A stretch of 64,000 bases of DNA from Cryptosporangium arvum DSM 44712 (lineage in GTDB: Bacteria; Actinomycetota; Actinomycetes; Mycobacteriales; Cryptosporangiaceae), in assembly GCF_000585375.1 (NCBI RefSeq), contig NZ_KK073874.1, positions 6,974,894 through 7,038,893 of the forward strand, read 5' to 3'. Below, piece after piece: positions 17,760 through 26,488 of this stretch; position 1 is the first letter of the stretch, and each line of letters opens with the position of its first letter. The notes under the pieces are model-generated. The model was not told the origin of the DNA, ran no database searches, and was given only the letters and a program-made list of their open reading frames with translations. The position numbers were made by a program, and so were the translations under genes.

Positions 17760-18565
17760 TCTCCGACGCGCACCGCCACCTCGGGGTCCTGCCCGCGTAC
17801 CCGTTCTACGGCGGGCCGCCGGTGCACCCCGACGTCACCGCCAGGGCGACGCTCGACGAGCTGGTCGCCGATCTCGACGCCGAGGGCACCGAGCGCGCCC
17901 TGGTCATCCCGAACTACGGCGTTCCCGACCCCGCCATCGCGTTCGGCTTCAACGAGCTCTGCGTCGAGGCCTCCCAGAAGGACGACCGGATCCGCGCCGG
18001 GCTGTGGGTCTCGGCCAAGGCCGCGGATGCCGAGCGCACCGCGCAGGCGCTGGAGCTGGCCGGTGAGCCCGGGGTCCGCGCGCTCAAGCTGAGCTTCCTG
18101 CTCGGCGGCACCGTCCACGACTCGCGTCCCGGCCTCGACCTGATCTTCTCCGCGGCCCGCGAGCACGACCTCACCGTGCACGTGCACACCTCCCCCGGCG
18201 CGGCGTCCGACGTCGACGAGATCACGAACCTCGTCGAGTGGTACGGCGACACCACCCGCCTGCACCTCGTGCACTTCGGCGGCGGGATGAGCGGCCACAT
18301 CAAGTTGCTCTCCGGCCGGTTCTTCGACTGGGTCACGGCCGGCAAGCAGGTCTACACCGACCTGTCCTGGGCGATCGGGTTCGCGCCGCGATGGCTCGCG
18401 GCCGAGATCGAGCGCCGCGGCGTCGGCCACGACCGGATCCTGTTCGCCAGCGACGAGCCCTGGGGCGACTTCGCCGGCGAGTACGCCCGCCTGAGAGCCG
18501 TCACCGGCGACGGCGAGCTCGGCACGCACGTCTTCACCAGCACCTTCGACACCCTCTACGGATAG
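17756..18565 (+). CDS. amidohydrolase family protein
   Basis: 269 aa, TIM-barrel metal-dependent hydrolase of the amidohydrolase-2 type. Metal-site residues are visible: DAHRH at 4-8, HVHT mid-chain, a following VHFGG, and the late Asp in [11 protein letters not shown] 17756 overlaps the oxidoreductase stop (ATGA), which decides the start; the frame remains open upstream but only as shadow sequence. The partner proteins suggest that it hydrolyses a C-N bond in a nitrogen-containing intermediate; the substrate cannot be named. This family is not part of the core set I know from cyanobacterial Nit1 clusters, so it may be a lineage-specific addition. Confidence 0.85.
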
Positions 18566-18573
18566 GACGAACG

Positions 18574-19101
18574 ATGACCACCGAGACGACCACCGCACTC
18601 ACCGAGGCCGAGCAGAAGTCGCTCACCGAGATCCCGCACCCGTCGCTGCCCGAGGGCAGCAGCATCTACGGCGGGACGAAGGTGTTCCCGGACTACCAGG
18701 CCGAGCCGGGCCAGTCGTACTTCACGCTCGTGCACGGCATCGCCCACGAGTCGTCGGTGAGCTTCGTGGCGATCCTGCAGGCGACGCGGGCCCAACGGAA
18801 GGGCTTCGAGTCGGCGATCTACTTCTACGGGCCGGGTTCGCTGAACTGCCTGGCCACCCGCGGTTTCCCGACGACGGGCAACTCGGCGTTCCCCGGCGAG
18901 CACAACATCAACGACTCGCTGAAGACGTTCATCGCCGAGGGCGGCAAGGTGTACTGCTGCCGGTTCGGGCTGTCGCTGCACGGGGCCCGCGAGGAGGACC
19001 TGATCGAGGGCGTCATCCCGACGCACCCGCTCGACGTCCAGGACGCGCTGATCCACTACGCACGCAAGGGCGCGATCATCAACTCCACCTACATGTTCTG
19101 A
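18574..19101 (+). CDS. MSMEG_0572/Sll0783 family nitrogen starvation response protein
   Basis: 175 aa. The sequence matches the Sll0783 pattern: GGTKVFPDYQ, VHGIAHESSVSF, the FYGPGSLNC segment, GFPTTGNSAFPGEHN, and the closing AIINSTYMF. It looks like a DsrE-type alpha/beta fold without a clear catalytic centre. It is one of the most conserved members of Nit1-type clusters. Sll0783 is induced by nitrogen starvation in cyanobacteria (family knowledge). ATG 18574 lies eight bases after the amidohydrolase stop, with GGACGA as a ribosome-binding site. The radical SAM gene follows after one base. Confidence 0.93.
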   Translation: MTTETTTALTEAEQKSLTEIPHPSLPEGSSIYGGTKVFPDYQAEPGQSYFTLVHGIAHESSVSFVAILQATRAQRKGFESAIYFYGPGSLNCLATRGFPTTGNSAFPGEHNINDSLKTFIAEGGKVYCCRFGLSLHGAREEDLIEGVIPTHPLDVQDALIHYARKGAIINSTYMF

Positions 19102-19102
19102 C

Positions 19103-20155
19103 ATGACCCTCGGCACGAGAGTCGACGTCGCCATCCGGGGTGTCCGCCTGGACGCCCCGGTGCGACGGGGAGACGGCGCGGGCCCCAGCGACGACGGACA
19201 CGTCGTGCTGGACGGAGCCGGCGCGGCGATCCCCCTGGTCCTGGACAGTCCCTACACCGCGCGCGACGGGCGCCTGCTCTACCTCGGCGAGGACACCGGT
19301 CTCTCGCTCGAACCGGTCCGCCGCCCGCGCTTCTACGACCTGGAGACCGCCGACGGCGTCCCCTACGAGAAGATCGCCCGGCTGCACGGCCGGGACGTGC
19401 TGGCGACCACCGTCGTCCAGACGTGCATCCGGTACGTCGAGGACCAGCGGTGCCGGTTCTGCACGATCGAGGAGTCGCTGCGGTCGGGCGCGACGATCGC
19501 GGCGAAGACCCCGGCGCAGCTGGCCGAGGTGGCGCAGGCCGCGGTGCGGCTGGACGGCGTCACCCAGCTGGTGCTGACCACCGGCACGACGACCGGCCCC
19601 GACCGGGGCGCGCGTAACCTCGTGCGCTGCGTGCGTGCCGTGCTCGACGCGGTGCCGGGGCTGCCGATCCAGGTCCAGATCGAACCGCCCGCCGACCTCG
19701 CGGTGCTCGGCGAGCTGAAGGACGCCGGGGCGACCGCGATCGGCATCCACGTCGAATCGCTCGACGACGACGTCCGCCGGGCGTGGATGCCCGGCAAGGG
19801 CAGCGTGCCGCTCGCCGAGTACGACGCCGCCTGGGACGAGGCCGTGCGTGTGTTCGGGCCGAACCGCGTGTCCACGTACCTGCTGGTCGGGTTGGGCGAG
19901 GATCCCGACGAGCTGGTCGCGGGGGCAGCGCGGCTGATCGAGCGGGGCGTCTACCCGTTCGTGGTGCCGTTCCGCCCGATGGCCGGGACGCTCGCCCGCC
20001 GGGACGGCGCGACCGCTCCGCCACCCTCGCTGGTGCGCGACGTCACCGCGCGCGTCGGCGCGCTCCTGCGGACGGCCGGGATGGCCGGCGCCGACCAGGG
20101 CGCCGGGTGCGCGGCCTGCGGTGCCTGCAGTGCCCTGCCCGCCGCCGGAGGCTGA
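19103..20155 (+). CDS. MSMEG_0568 family radical SAM protein
   Basis: 350 aa. The cluster-binding cysteines are C108, C117 and C120 in TCIRYVEDQRCRFC, giving CX8CX2C instead of the usual CX3CX2C. A biotin-synthase-like barrel follows (LVLTTGTTTGPDRG, IQVQIEPP, IGIHVESLDD, YLLVGLGEDPDE). Three cysteines at the extreme C-terminus (CAACGAC) could hold a second iron-sulphur cluster. It probably performs the key radical step on the intermediate processed by the nitrilase; the reaction is not established from sequence. The start is one base after the Sll0783-like stop. Confidence 0.92.
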   Translation: MTLGTRVDVAIRGVRLDAPVRRGDGAGPSDDGHVVLDGAGAAIPLVLDSPYTARDGRLLYLGEDTGLSLEPVRRPRFYDLETADGVPYEKIARLHGRDVLATTVVQTCIRYVEDQRCRFCTIEESLRSGATIAAKTPAQLAEVAQAAVRLDGVTQLVLTTGTTTGPDRGARNLVRCVRAVLDAVPGLPIQVQIEPPADLAVLGELKDAGATAIGIHVESLDDDVRRAWMPGKGSVPLAEYDAAWDEAVRVFGPNRVSTYLLVGLGEDPDELVAGAARLIERGVYPFVVPFRPMAGTLARRDGATAPPPSLVRDVTARVGALLRTAGMAGADQGAGCAACGACSALPAAGG

Positions 20156-20156
20156 G

Positions 20157-21551
20157 ATGAGACTGCTGGATGTCCCCACGCTCACCGGTGGACGCCGCCC
20201 GACGTTCACGATCGAGCGGGCCGAGGACCTCGACGGGTACCGCCGGCTGCGGCGGGCGGTGTTCGTCGAGGAGCAGGGGCTGTTCGCCGGGTCGGACCTC
20301 GACGACCGGGACGCCGACCCGCGCACCGTGGTGCTGCTCGCCCGGGACCGCGCGGGCACCGTCGTCGGCGGTGTCCGCCTAGGTCCGGCGACCGACGGCC
20401 CCGACCTGGGCTGGTGGACCGGGGGGCGGCTGGCCGTCGCCCCGCCCTGGCGCGCCACCACCGGCGTGGGGCCGGCGCTGGTGCGTGCCGCGTGTGCCTA
20501 CGCGGAGAACGCCGGCGTGCTGCGGTTCGACGCCACCGTGCAGCACCGGGCGGCCGGGATGTTCCGCCGGCTCGGGTGGGACACGGTGCGGCCGGTGACG
20601 GTCGCCGGGCGTCCGCACACGGTGATGCGGTGGCCGATCGGGCGGATCGCCGCGCTGGTGTCGGCCACCAAACGCGACCTGGGTGCGCTGTTGACCGGGC
20701 TCGCGCCGGGAGGCGCGGGCTGGGTCGGCGACGACGGCGCGCCGGTGCCCGGGTCGGACCTGGTCGCCGCCTGCGACGCGATCCTGCCCTCGATGGTGGA
20801 GCGCGACCCGGAGTGGGCCGGGTGGTGCGGCGTGCTCGTCAACGTCAACGACCTGTCCGCGATGGGCGCGACCCCGGTCGGTCTGCTCGACGCGCTCGGG
20901 GCCCGCGACCGGGCCTCCGCGGCCCGGGTGCTCGCCGGTGTCCGCGCCGCCGCGAACGCGTACGGCGCCCCGGTCCTCGGCGGCCACACCCAGCTGGGCG
21001 TCCCGGCCTCGTTGGCGATCACCGCACTGGGCACAGTCGACGGCTCACCCGTTCCGGGCGGCGGTGGAGCCCCGGGACACGAGGTGCGCCTCACCGTCGA
21101 CCTCGGCGGCGGTTGGCGCCCCGGCTACACCGGGCGGCAGTGGGACTCGAGTTCGACGCGGACGACCGCGGACCTGCGCGCGATGGGCGCCTTCGTCGGC
21201 GCGTACCGTCCGGCCGCCGCGAAGGACGTGTCGATGGCGGGTGTCGTCGGCACGCTCGGCATGCTCGCCGAGGCCGGCGGTTGCCGCGCGGTCCTCGACG
21301 TCGCGGCCGTGCCGCGTCCGGACGGCGTTCCGACCGGCGACTGGCTCACCTGCTTCCCGGGCTTCGGCATGCTCACCGCCGCGGCCCCGGACACCGGGCC
21401 GCCCACCGCCGGTCCCGCCACCACGGCGATCTGCGGCGCGCTGGAGACCGGATCCGGCGTCGCCCTCCGCTGGCCCGACGGCGAACTCACCGAGGCGATC
21501 GCCGCGGGTGTCACGAACCTCGGCGCCGCACACCCTCAGGAGGATCGATGA
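20157..21551 (+). CDS. MSMEG_0567-type GNAT plus Sll0787-type AIR synthase-like fusion protein
   Basis: 464 aa with two parts. Residues ~12-165 are a GNAT acyltransferase fold (YRRLRRAVFVEEQGLF, LARDRAGTVVGGVRLG, GVGPALVRAACAYAENAG). Residues ~170-460 resemble PurM/AIR synthase, an ATP-dependent amidine-forming fold (VNVNDLSAMGATPVGLLDAL, LGGHTQLGVPASL, KDVSMAGVVGTLGML). In cyanobacteria the two halves are separate genes of the same cluster (sll0786/sll0787, family knowledge), so the fusion supports joint action. ATG 20157 follows the radical SAM stop by one base. The end overlaps the nitrilase start (ATGA). Confidence 0.9.
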   Translation: MRLLDVPTLTGGRRPTFTIERAEDLDGYRRLRRAVFVEEQGLFAGSDLDDRDADPRTVVLLARDRAGTVVGGVRLGPATDGPDLGWWTGGRLAVAPPWRATTGVGPALVRAACAYAENAGVLRFDATVQHRAAGMFRRLGWDTVRPVTVAGRPHTVMRWPIGRIAALVSATKRDLGALLTGLAPGGAGWVGDDGAPVPGSDLVAACDAILPSMVERDPEWAGWCGVLVNVNDLSAMGATPVGLLDALGARDRASAARVLAGVRAAANAYGAPVLGGHTQLGVPASLAITALGTVDGSPVPGGGGAPGHEVRLTVDLGGGWRPGYTGRQWDSSSTRTTADLRAMGAFVGAYRPAAAKDVSMAGVVGTLGMLAEAGGCRAVLDVAAVPRPDGVPTGDWLTCFPGFGMLTAAAPDTGPPTAGPATTAICGALETGSGVALRWPDGELTEAIAAGVTNLGAAHPQEDR

Positions 21552-22384
21552 CCACCCTGACCATGGCCGCCGTCGCGGCGCCCTTCGATCGCGACCTGGA
21601 GTCGGACTTCGCGCGGATCGAGCAGCTCACCGAGAAGGCGCGCGCGGACGGCGTCGGGCTGCTGGCGTTGCCGGAGGCCGCGCTCGGCGGGTACCTCGCG
21701 AACCTGGACGGCGGGGCCGACGGACCGCCGGCGCTGGCGTTGGACGGCCCGGAGATCGCCCGGCTGGCCGCGATCGCCGGTGACCTGGTCGTGGTGGCCG
21801 GCTACTGCGAGATCACCGCCGACGGCACGAAGTACAACAGCGCGGTGTGCGTCACCGGCGACGGCGTCCTCGGCAACCACCGCAAGGTGCACCAGCCCCT
21901 CGCCGAGGACGCCTCGTACGGCGCGGGCGACCGGTTCACCGCGTTCGACACCCCGGTCGGCCGCCTCGGCACGATGATCTGTTACGACAAGGCGTTCCCG
22001 GAGTCCGCGCGGGCGCTGGCGCTGGACGGCGCGGAGATCATCGTCTGCGTCTCGGCCTGGCCGGGGAGCCGCACCAACCCGTCGAGCGACCTGACGCGCG
22101 ACCGTTGGAAACGGCGGTTCGACCTGTTCGACCAGGCGCGCGCCCTGGAGAACCAGGTGGTCTGGCTGTCGGCGAACCAGACCGGCACGTTCGGCTCGCT
22201 GCGTTTCGTCGGCAGCGCGAAGATCGTCGACCCGGGTGGGGACGTGGTGTCCGACACCGGCGTGGCCGGCGGCATGGCGGTCGCGTCGCTGGACGTCGGG
22301 CGGACGCTGGAGACCGCGCGCCGCGCGATGGGGCACCTCCGGGACCGCCGACCGGAGGCCTACCCTCCGGTGGTGACCGGTTAG
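21548..22384 (+). CDS. Nit1-type carbon-nitrogen hydrolase (nitrilase), catalytic triad intact
   Basis: 278-residue nitrilase-superfamily enzyme. The Glu-Lys-Cys triad is complete: E43 in LPEAALGGY, K113 in HRKVHQP and C145 in MICYDKAFPE. It should hydrolyse a nitrile or amide through a thioester intermediate. In the well-studied Nit1C clusters the equivalent nitrilase is needed for growth on cyanide-derived nitriles (family knowledge). ATG 21548 overlaps the upstream stop (ATGA). A paralogue that lacks two of the three catalytic residues follows ten bases downstream. Confidence 0.94.
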   Translation: MTTLTMAAVAAPFDRDLESDFARIEQLTEKARADGVGLLALPEAALGGYLANLDGGADGPPALALDGPEIARLAAIAGDLVVVAGYCEITADGTKYNSAVCVTGDGVLGNHRKVHQPLAEDASYGAGDRFTAFDTPVGRLGTMICYDKAFPESARALALDGAEIIVCVSAWPGSRTNPSSDLTRDRWKRRFDLFDQARALENQVVWLSANQTGTFGSLRFVGSAKIVDPGGDVVSDTGVAGGMAVASLDVGRTLETARRAMGHLRDRRPEAYPPVVTG

Positions 22385-22394
22385 CCTCGCACGC

Positions 22395-23219
22395 ATGGGC
22401 CTGATCCGGATCGCCGCGGTCTCCGCCCACTTCGGGCGCGACCTCGACCACGACCTCGACCGGATCGCCGGGCTGATCGGGACGGCCCGCGCGCAGGGCG
22501 TCCACCTGCTGGTGCTGCCCGACGCCGCGCTCGGCGGGTACCTCGCCGACCTGCGCGACCCCGACCCGGAGTCGCTGCCGCCGGCGATCGAGCTCGACGG
22601 ACCCCGGCTGACGCGGGTCGCCACGCTCGCCGCGGAGATGGTCGTCTGCCTCGGCGTCCGCGAGGCCGCCGGCGACCTGCGCTACAACACCGCGGTGTGC
22701 CTGTCCGGCGACGGTGTCCTCGGCACGCACCGCAAGGTGCACCAGCCGGCCGGCGAATCGATCGCGTACACCGCCGGCGACCGGTTCTCCGCCTTCGACA
22801 CCCCGGTCGGCCGGATCGGCATGCTCGTCGACTACGACAAGACGTTCCCGGAGTCCGCCCGCACGCTGGCCCTCGACGGGGCCGAGATCCTCGCCTGCCT
22901 CTCGGCCTGGCCCACGTCGATCACGAACCGGGCGCCGCGAATGGCCGACGACCGCCAGTCGCGGCTGTTCGACCTCTACGACTGCGCGCGGGCGGCGGAG
23001 AACCAGGTCGTGCTCGCCTCGTCGAACCAGACCGGCTCGCTGGGCGGGATGCGGTTCCTCGGCCAGGCCAAAGTGGTCGGTCCTGGCGGAGACGTCCTGG
23101 CGCGGACCTGGTCGAAGGCCGGCCTGGCGGTGGCCGAGCTCGACGTCGGCGCGGAGATCGCGCGGGCGCGCCGGGTGCTCGCGCACCTGTCCGAGCGGCG
23201 ACCGGGGGCCTACGCGTGA
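22395..23219 (+). CDS. nitrilase-superfamily pseudoenzyme paralogue
   Basis: 274 aa, aligned end to end with the preceding nitrilase (same LP-AALGGYLA, VLG-HRKVHQP, DKTFPESARTLALDGAEI and ENQVV segments). The catalytic Glu is Asp (D43 in LPDAALGGY), the Lys is kept (K114) and the nucleophilic Cys is Asp (D146 in MLVDYDK). Without the Cys it cannot form the usual thioester. The surface motifs of the fold are well preserved and there are no frameshifts, so the protein appears to be under selection. A structural or regulatory partner of the active nitrilase is the simplest inference. The end overlaps the glycosyltransferase start (GTGA). Confidence 0.9.
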   Translation: MGLIRIAAVSAHFGRDLDHDLDRIAGLIGTARAQGVHLLVLPDAALGGYLADLRDPDPESLPPAIELDGPRLTRVATLAAEMVVCLGVREAAGDLRYNTAVCLSGDGVLGTHRKVHQPAGESIAYTAGDRFSAFDTPVGRIGMLVDYDKTFPESARTLALDGAEILACLSAWPTSITNRAPRMADDRQSRLFDLYDCARAAENQVVLASSNQTGSLGGMRFLGQAKVVGPGGDVLARTWSKAGLAVAELDVGAEIARARRVLAHLSERRPGAYA

Positions 23220-24307
23220 GGGTCGCGCTCCTGACCTACTCGACGAAGCCGCGTGGCGGTGTGGTGCACACGCTCGCGCTGGCCGAGGCGCTCGCCGCGC
23301 TCGACGTCGACGTGACCGTCTGGACGCTCGGGCGCGGTGGGGACGGCGGGTTCTTCCGGGCCGTCGACCCGGCGGTGACGGTCCGGGTCGTGCCGTTCGA
23401 GGCGTCGGACCAGGAGTCGGTCGGGGAACGGATCCTGCGGTCGATCTCGACGCTCCGGGCGGCCTTCGACGCGTCGCGGTACGACGTCGTGCACGCCCAG
23501 GACTGCATCAGCGCGAACGCGGTCCGCGGGACCCCCTACGTCCGCACCGTGCACCACCTGGACACGTTCACGACGCCGGAACTCGCCGCCTGCCACGAAC
23601 GCGCGATCGTCGAGCCGGCCGCGCACGTCTGCGTGTCCGCGGCCGTCGCGGCCGAGGTACACGCCGGGTGGGGGTACTCGCCCACGGTCATCCCCAACGG
23701 GGTCGACGCCGCGCGGTTCGCCTCCGCCGACGCCGGCGACCCGGCCGGGCTGGGGCGCTACGTGCTGGCGGTGGGCGGCATCGAGCCGCGGAAGGGGTCG
23801 ATCGCGCTGCTCGAGGCGTACGCGCAGCTCGCGCGGCCGGACGTGGGGCTGGTGTTCGCGGGCGGCGAGACGCTGTTCGACTACCGGGCGTACCGGGAGA
23901 CCTGGGAGGCGCGGGCCGCGGCGCTGGGGGTCGCGCCGATCGTGCTCGGGCCGGTCGGCCACGAGGCGCTGCCGTCGCTGATGGCCTCGGCCGCGGTGTT
24001 CGCGTTCCCCTCCACCAAGGAGGGCTTCGGCCTGGCCGCGATGGAGGCGCTGGCAGCCGGGGTCCCGGTGGTCACCAGCGACCTCCCGGTGCTGCGCGAG
24101 GTCTTCGGGGCGGCCGTCCGCTACGCCGCCGACGTCGACGCGCTCGCCGCCGCCCTCGCCGACGCGCTGGACCACGGCACGGACCCCGACGCCGGCCGCG
24201 CGCTCGCCGCCCGTTACACGTGGGCGGCGGCCGCCTCCGCGCATCTCGACTTCTACCGTCGTTTCCGGGGTGTCCGGCGCGCGCTCAGCCCGGCCCGCTT
24301 CGCCTAG
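23216..24307 (+). CDS. MSMEG_0565 family glycosyltransferase
   Basis: 363 aa, GT-B fold of the GT4 family. It opens with LLTYSTKPRGGVVHTLALAEAL, a pattern characteristic of this cluster-specific family, and has the acceptor/donor elements VIPNGVD, VGGIEPRKG and the nucleotide-sugar motif EGFGLAAMEALAAG near the C-terminus. It starts at GTG 23216 inside the preceding stop, last gene of the operon. It ends three bases short of the convergent PPK2 gene. It presumably glycosylates the product made by the rest of the operon; sugar and acceptor are unknown. Confidence 0.92.
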   Translation: MRVALLTYSTKPRGGVVHTLALAEALAALDVDVTVWTLGRGGDGGFFRAVDPAVTVRVVPFEASDQESVGERILRSISTLRAAFDASRYDVVHAQDCISANAVRGTPYVRTVHHLDTFTTPELAACHERAIVEPAAHVCVSAAVAAEVHAGWGYSPTVIPNGVDAARFASADAGDPAGLGRYVLAVGGIEPRKGSIALLEAYAQLARPDVGLVFAGGETLFDYRAYRETWEARAAALGVAPIVLGPVGHEALPSLMASAAVFAFPSTKEGFGLAAMEALAAGVPVVTSDLPVLREVFGAAVRYAADVDALAAALADALDHGTDPDAGRALAARYTWAAAASAHLDFYRRFRGVRRALSPARFA

Positions 24308-24310
24308 CCG

Positions 24311-25219
24311 TCAGTCCGGCAGGACGTGGGCGGCGCTGCCGACGATCGCCGGGTCGGGTTTGCGGGCGATCTCGGGGTCCTTGTCCGCGTAGTCGAACCG
24401 GGAGAGCACGTAGCGCATCGCCTCGACCCGGGCCCGCTTCTTGTCGTTGCTGCGCACGACCGTCCAGGGTGCCTCGGCCAGGTCGGTGCTGACGAACATC
24501 ATCTCCTTCGCCTCGGTGTAGGCCCCCCACTTGTCGAGCGAGGCGATGTCGGTCGGCGAGAGCTTCCACTGGCGCACCGGGTCGATCTCGCGGATCGCGA
24601 ACCGGGTGCGCTGCTCGGACCGGGTCACCGAGAACCACAGCTTGATCAGGTGCATGCCGTTCTCGACGAGCATCTCCTCGAACTTCGGCACGTCCTTGAA
24701 GAACTGCTCGTACTGCTCGTCGGTGCAGAAGCCCATCACCCGCTCGACGCCGGCGCGGTTGTACCAGGACCGGTCGAACATCGTGATCTCCCCGGCGGCC
24801 GGCAGGTGCGCGACGTAGCGCTGGAAGTACCACTGGGACTGCTCGCGGTCGGTGGGTTTCTCCAACGCGATGACCGACGCCCCGCGCGGGTTGAGGTGCT
24901 CCATGAAGCGCTTGATCGTGCCGCCCTTGCCGGCGGCGTCGCGCCCCTCGAACAGGATGACCAGCCGGTCCCCGGTCTCCTTGATGTGGTTCTGCAGCTT
25001 GAGCAGCTCGATCTGCAGCAGCCGCTTGACGCGGTTGTACTCGTCGCGCGTCATCCGCTCGGCGTACGGGTAGCCCTCGCGCCAGGTGTCGACGGGCGTT
25101 CCGTCGGCGTGGAGCAGGACCGGGTCGTCCTCCGGGTTGTCCTGGACCTTGTAGCCGTTGGCGCGGGCCAACACGAAACGACCGGTCTCGTCGTAGAGTT
25201 CGGCGCCGTCGTCGATCAT
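24311..25219 (-). CDS. ppk2: polyphosphate kinase 2 family protein
   Basis: 302 aa. Walker A is GRDAAGKGG at 92-100 and Walker B is TMFDRSWYNRAG (D149, R150), both diagnostic for PPK2. The single-domain length and the YFQRYVAHLPAAGEITMFDRS stretch fit class I PPK2, which phosphorylates ADP or GDP with polyphosphate or runs the reverse reaction. The lid region contains RSEQRTRFAIRE. It is transcribed alone, convergent with the Nit1-type operon with a three-base gap. There is no room for a classical terminator between the two genes. Confidence 0.93.
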   Translation of the reverse strand: MIDDGAELYDETGRFVLARANGYKVQDNPEDDPVLLHADGTPVDTWREGYPYAERMTRDEYNRVKRLLQIELLKLQNHIKETGDRLVILFEGRDAAGKGGTIKRFMEHLNPRGASVIALEKPTDREQSQWYFQRYVAHLPAAGEITMFDRSWYNRAGVERVMGFCTDEQYEQFFKDVPKFEEMLVENGMHLIKLWFSVTRSEQRTRFAIREIDPVRQWKLSPTDIASLDKWGAYTEAKEMMFVSTDLAEAPWTVVRSNDKKRARVEAMRYVLSRFDYADKDPEIARKPDPAIVGSAAHVLPD

Positions 25220-25294
25220 CTCGGTCCCTCCATCGTCCTACGCACTGGATAACCGTTTCCCAGCTGCGTGAACGTCCGGTGAACGAGATCGGGC

Positions 25295-26488
25295 TCAGGC
25301 GAAATGAGCACCGAGAGCGGCGTCGACGGCCGCGCGGAGCTGGGTCCGGCGCACCGGGCTGTGCAGCACCGCGGCGATGCCGGTCGCGCCGGGGTCGGCC
25401 GCGCGGCGCGCGGTGAGCGGGGCCACGACCACCCGCGGGACGCCCCGCGCGACGTGTGTGTCGGCGTCGACCACCGCGAACGCCGGTTCGGCCGGCCCCG
25501 GGTCGGTACGCACGTCGGCGCCCCAGCTGAGCAGGTGGGCCCGCAGGGCACGGGCGGTGATCGGCTCGGCGTGGGCGAGCAGGACGGTCCGGCCGCCGAG
25601 CGGGCGGTCCTCGGGGTCGCTGAGGCTCCCCGGCTCGACGTCCATGCTCACCGTGCTGGTGAACGTCGACCCGACCCCGAGCTCGGACGTGACCGCCAGA
25701 TCGCCGCTCATCCGCTGGCTCAGTTCACGCGCGATCGAGAGCCCGAGCCCGGTGCCGCCGAACCGGCGGGTGGTGGACGCGTCCGCCTGACCGAACGGCA
25801 CGAAGATGCGCTCCAGCGCGTCCGGGGCGATGCCGATGCCGGTGTCGTGCACGCCGAACGCGAGGCACGCCCGGTCCGCGCCGGTCCGACGCGTCTCCAG
25901 CTCCACCCAGACGTGCCCCTCCGCGGTGAACTTCACCGCGTTGACCAGCAGGTTGACCAGGATCTGGCGCAACCTCGTCGGGTCGCCGCGGACGGTGCGC
26001 GGCGCGTCCGGCGTGAACACCGCGGCCAGATCCAGCTCTTTCGACGCCGCCTGGGGCGCCACGATCGCCAGCGCGTCCTCCACGCAGCCGACCAGGTCGA
26101 ACGGGATGCACTCGAACGTGAAGTGCCCGGCCTCGAGCTTCGAGAAGTCGAGCAGGTCGTCCATCAGGCAGCGCAGGTGGTCGCCGGCGGCCCGGATCGG
26201 CGTGAGGTAGTCGACCTGCTCCGGCGTCAGCTCGGTCTCGCCGAGCAACTCGGCGAACCCGATCACCGAGTTCAGCGGGTTGCGGATCTCGTGCCCCATG
26301 TCGGCGAGGAACGCGGCTTTCGCGCGCGTCGCCTCCTCCGCGGCCACCCGGGCCCGCTCGAGCTCCTCGGTCTGCGCCGAGAGCTCGGCGTAGAGCGCCA
26401 TCAGCCCGCGGCTGGTCTCGTCCAGCTCAGCCCGGAGGAGCTCGACCTCCTGACGCAGCGCCGCCTCGTCGGTCGTGCCCTCGGTCAT
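25295..26488 (-). CDS. cytoplasmic histidine kinase with C-terminal pseudo-receiver
   Basis: 397 aa. An N-terminal coiled coil (residues 8-60) precedes HisKA with the phospho-acceptor His in FLADMGHEIRNPLNSV. The ATPase domain is complete: VNLLVNAVKFT (N box), DTGIGI (G1), FGGTGLGLSIA (G2). The last ~100 residues look like a receiver (TVLLAHAEPITARALRAHL) but the conserved phospho-acceptor block is degraded. ATG 26488 overlaps the upstream stop (ATGA), making it the last gene of the stressosome operon. It may turn the RsbT-type output into a phosphorelay signal. The longer open frame to 26827 lies inside the neighbouring gene. Confidence 0.88.
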   Translation of the reverse strand: MTEGTTDEAALRQEVELLRAELDETSRGLMALYAELSAQTEELERARVAAEEATRAKAAFLADMGHEIRNPLNSVIGFAELLGETELTPEQVDYLTPIRAAGDHLRCLMDDLLDFSKLEAGHFTFECIPFDLVGCVEDALAIVAPQAASKELDLAAVFTPDAPRTVRGDPTRLRQILVNLLVNAVKFTAEGHVWVELETRRTGADRACLAFGVHDTGIGIAPDALERIFVPFGQADASTTRRFGGTGLGLSIARELSQRMSGDLAVTSELGVGSTFTSTVSMDVEPGSLSDPEDRPLGGRTVLLAHAEPITARALRAHLLSWGADVRTDPGPAEPAFAVVDADTHVARGVPRVVVAPLTARRAADPGATGIAAVLHSPVRRTQLRAAVDAALGAHFA

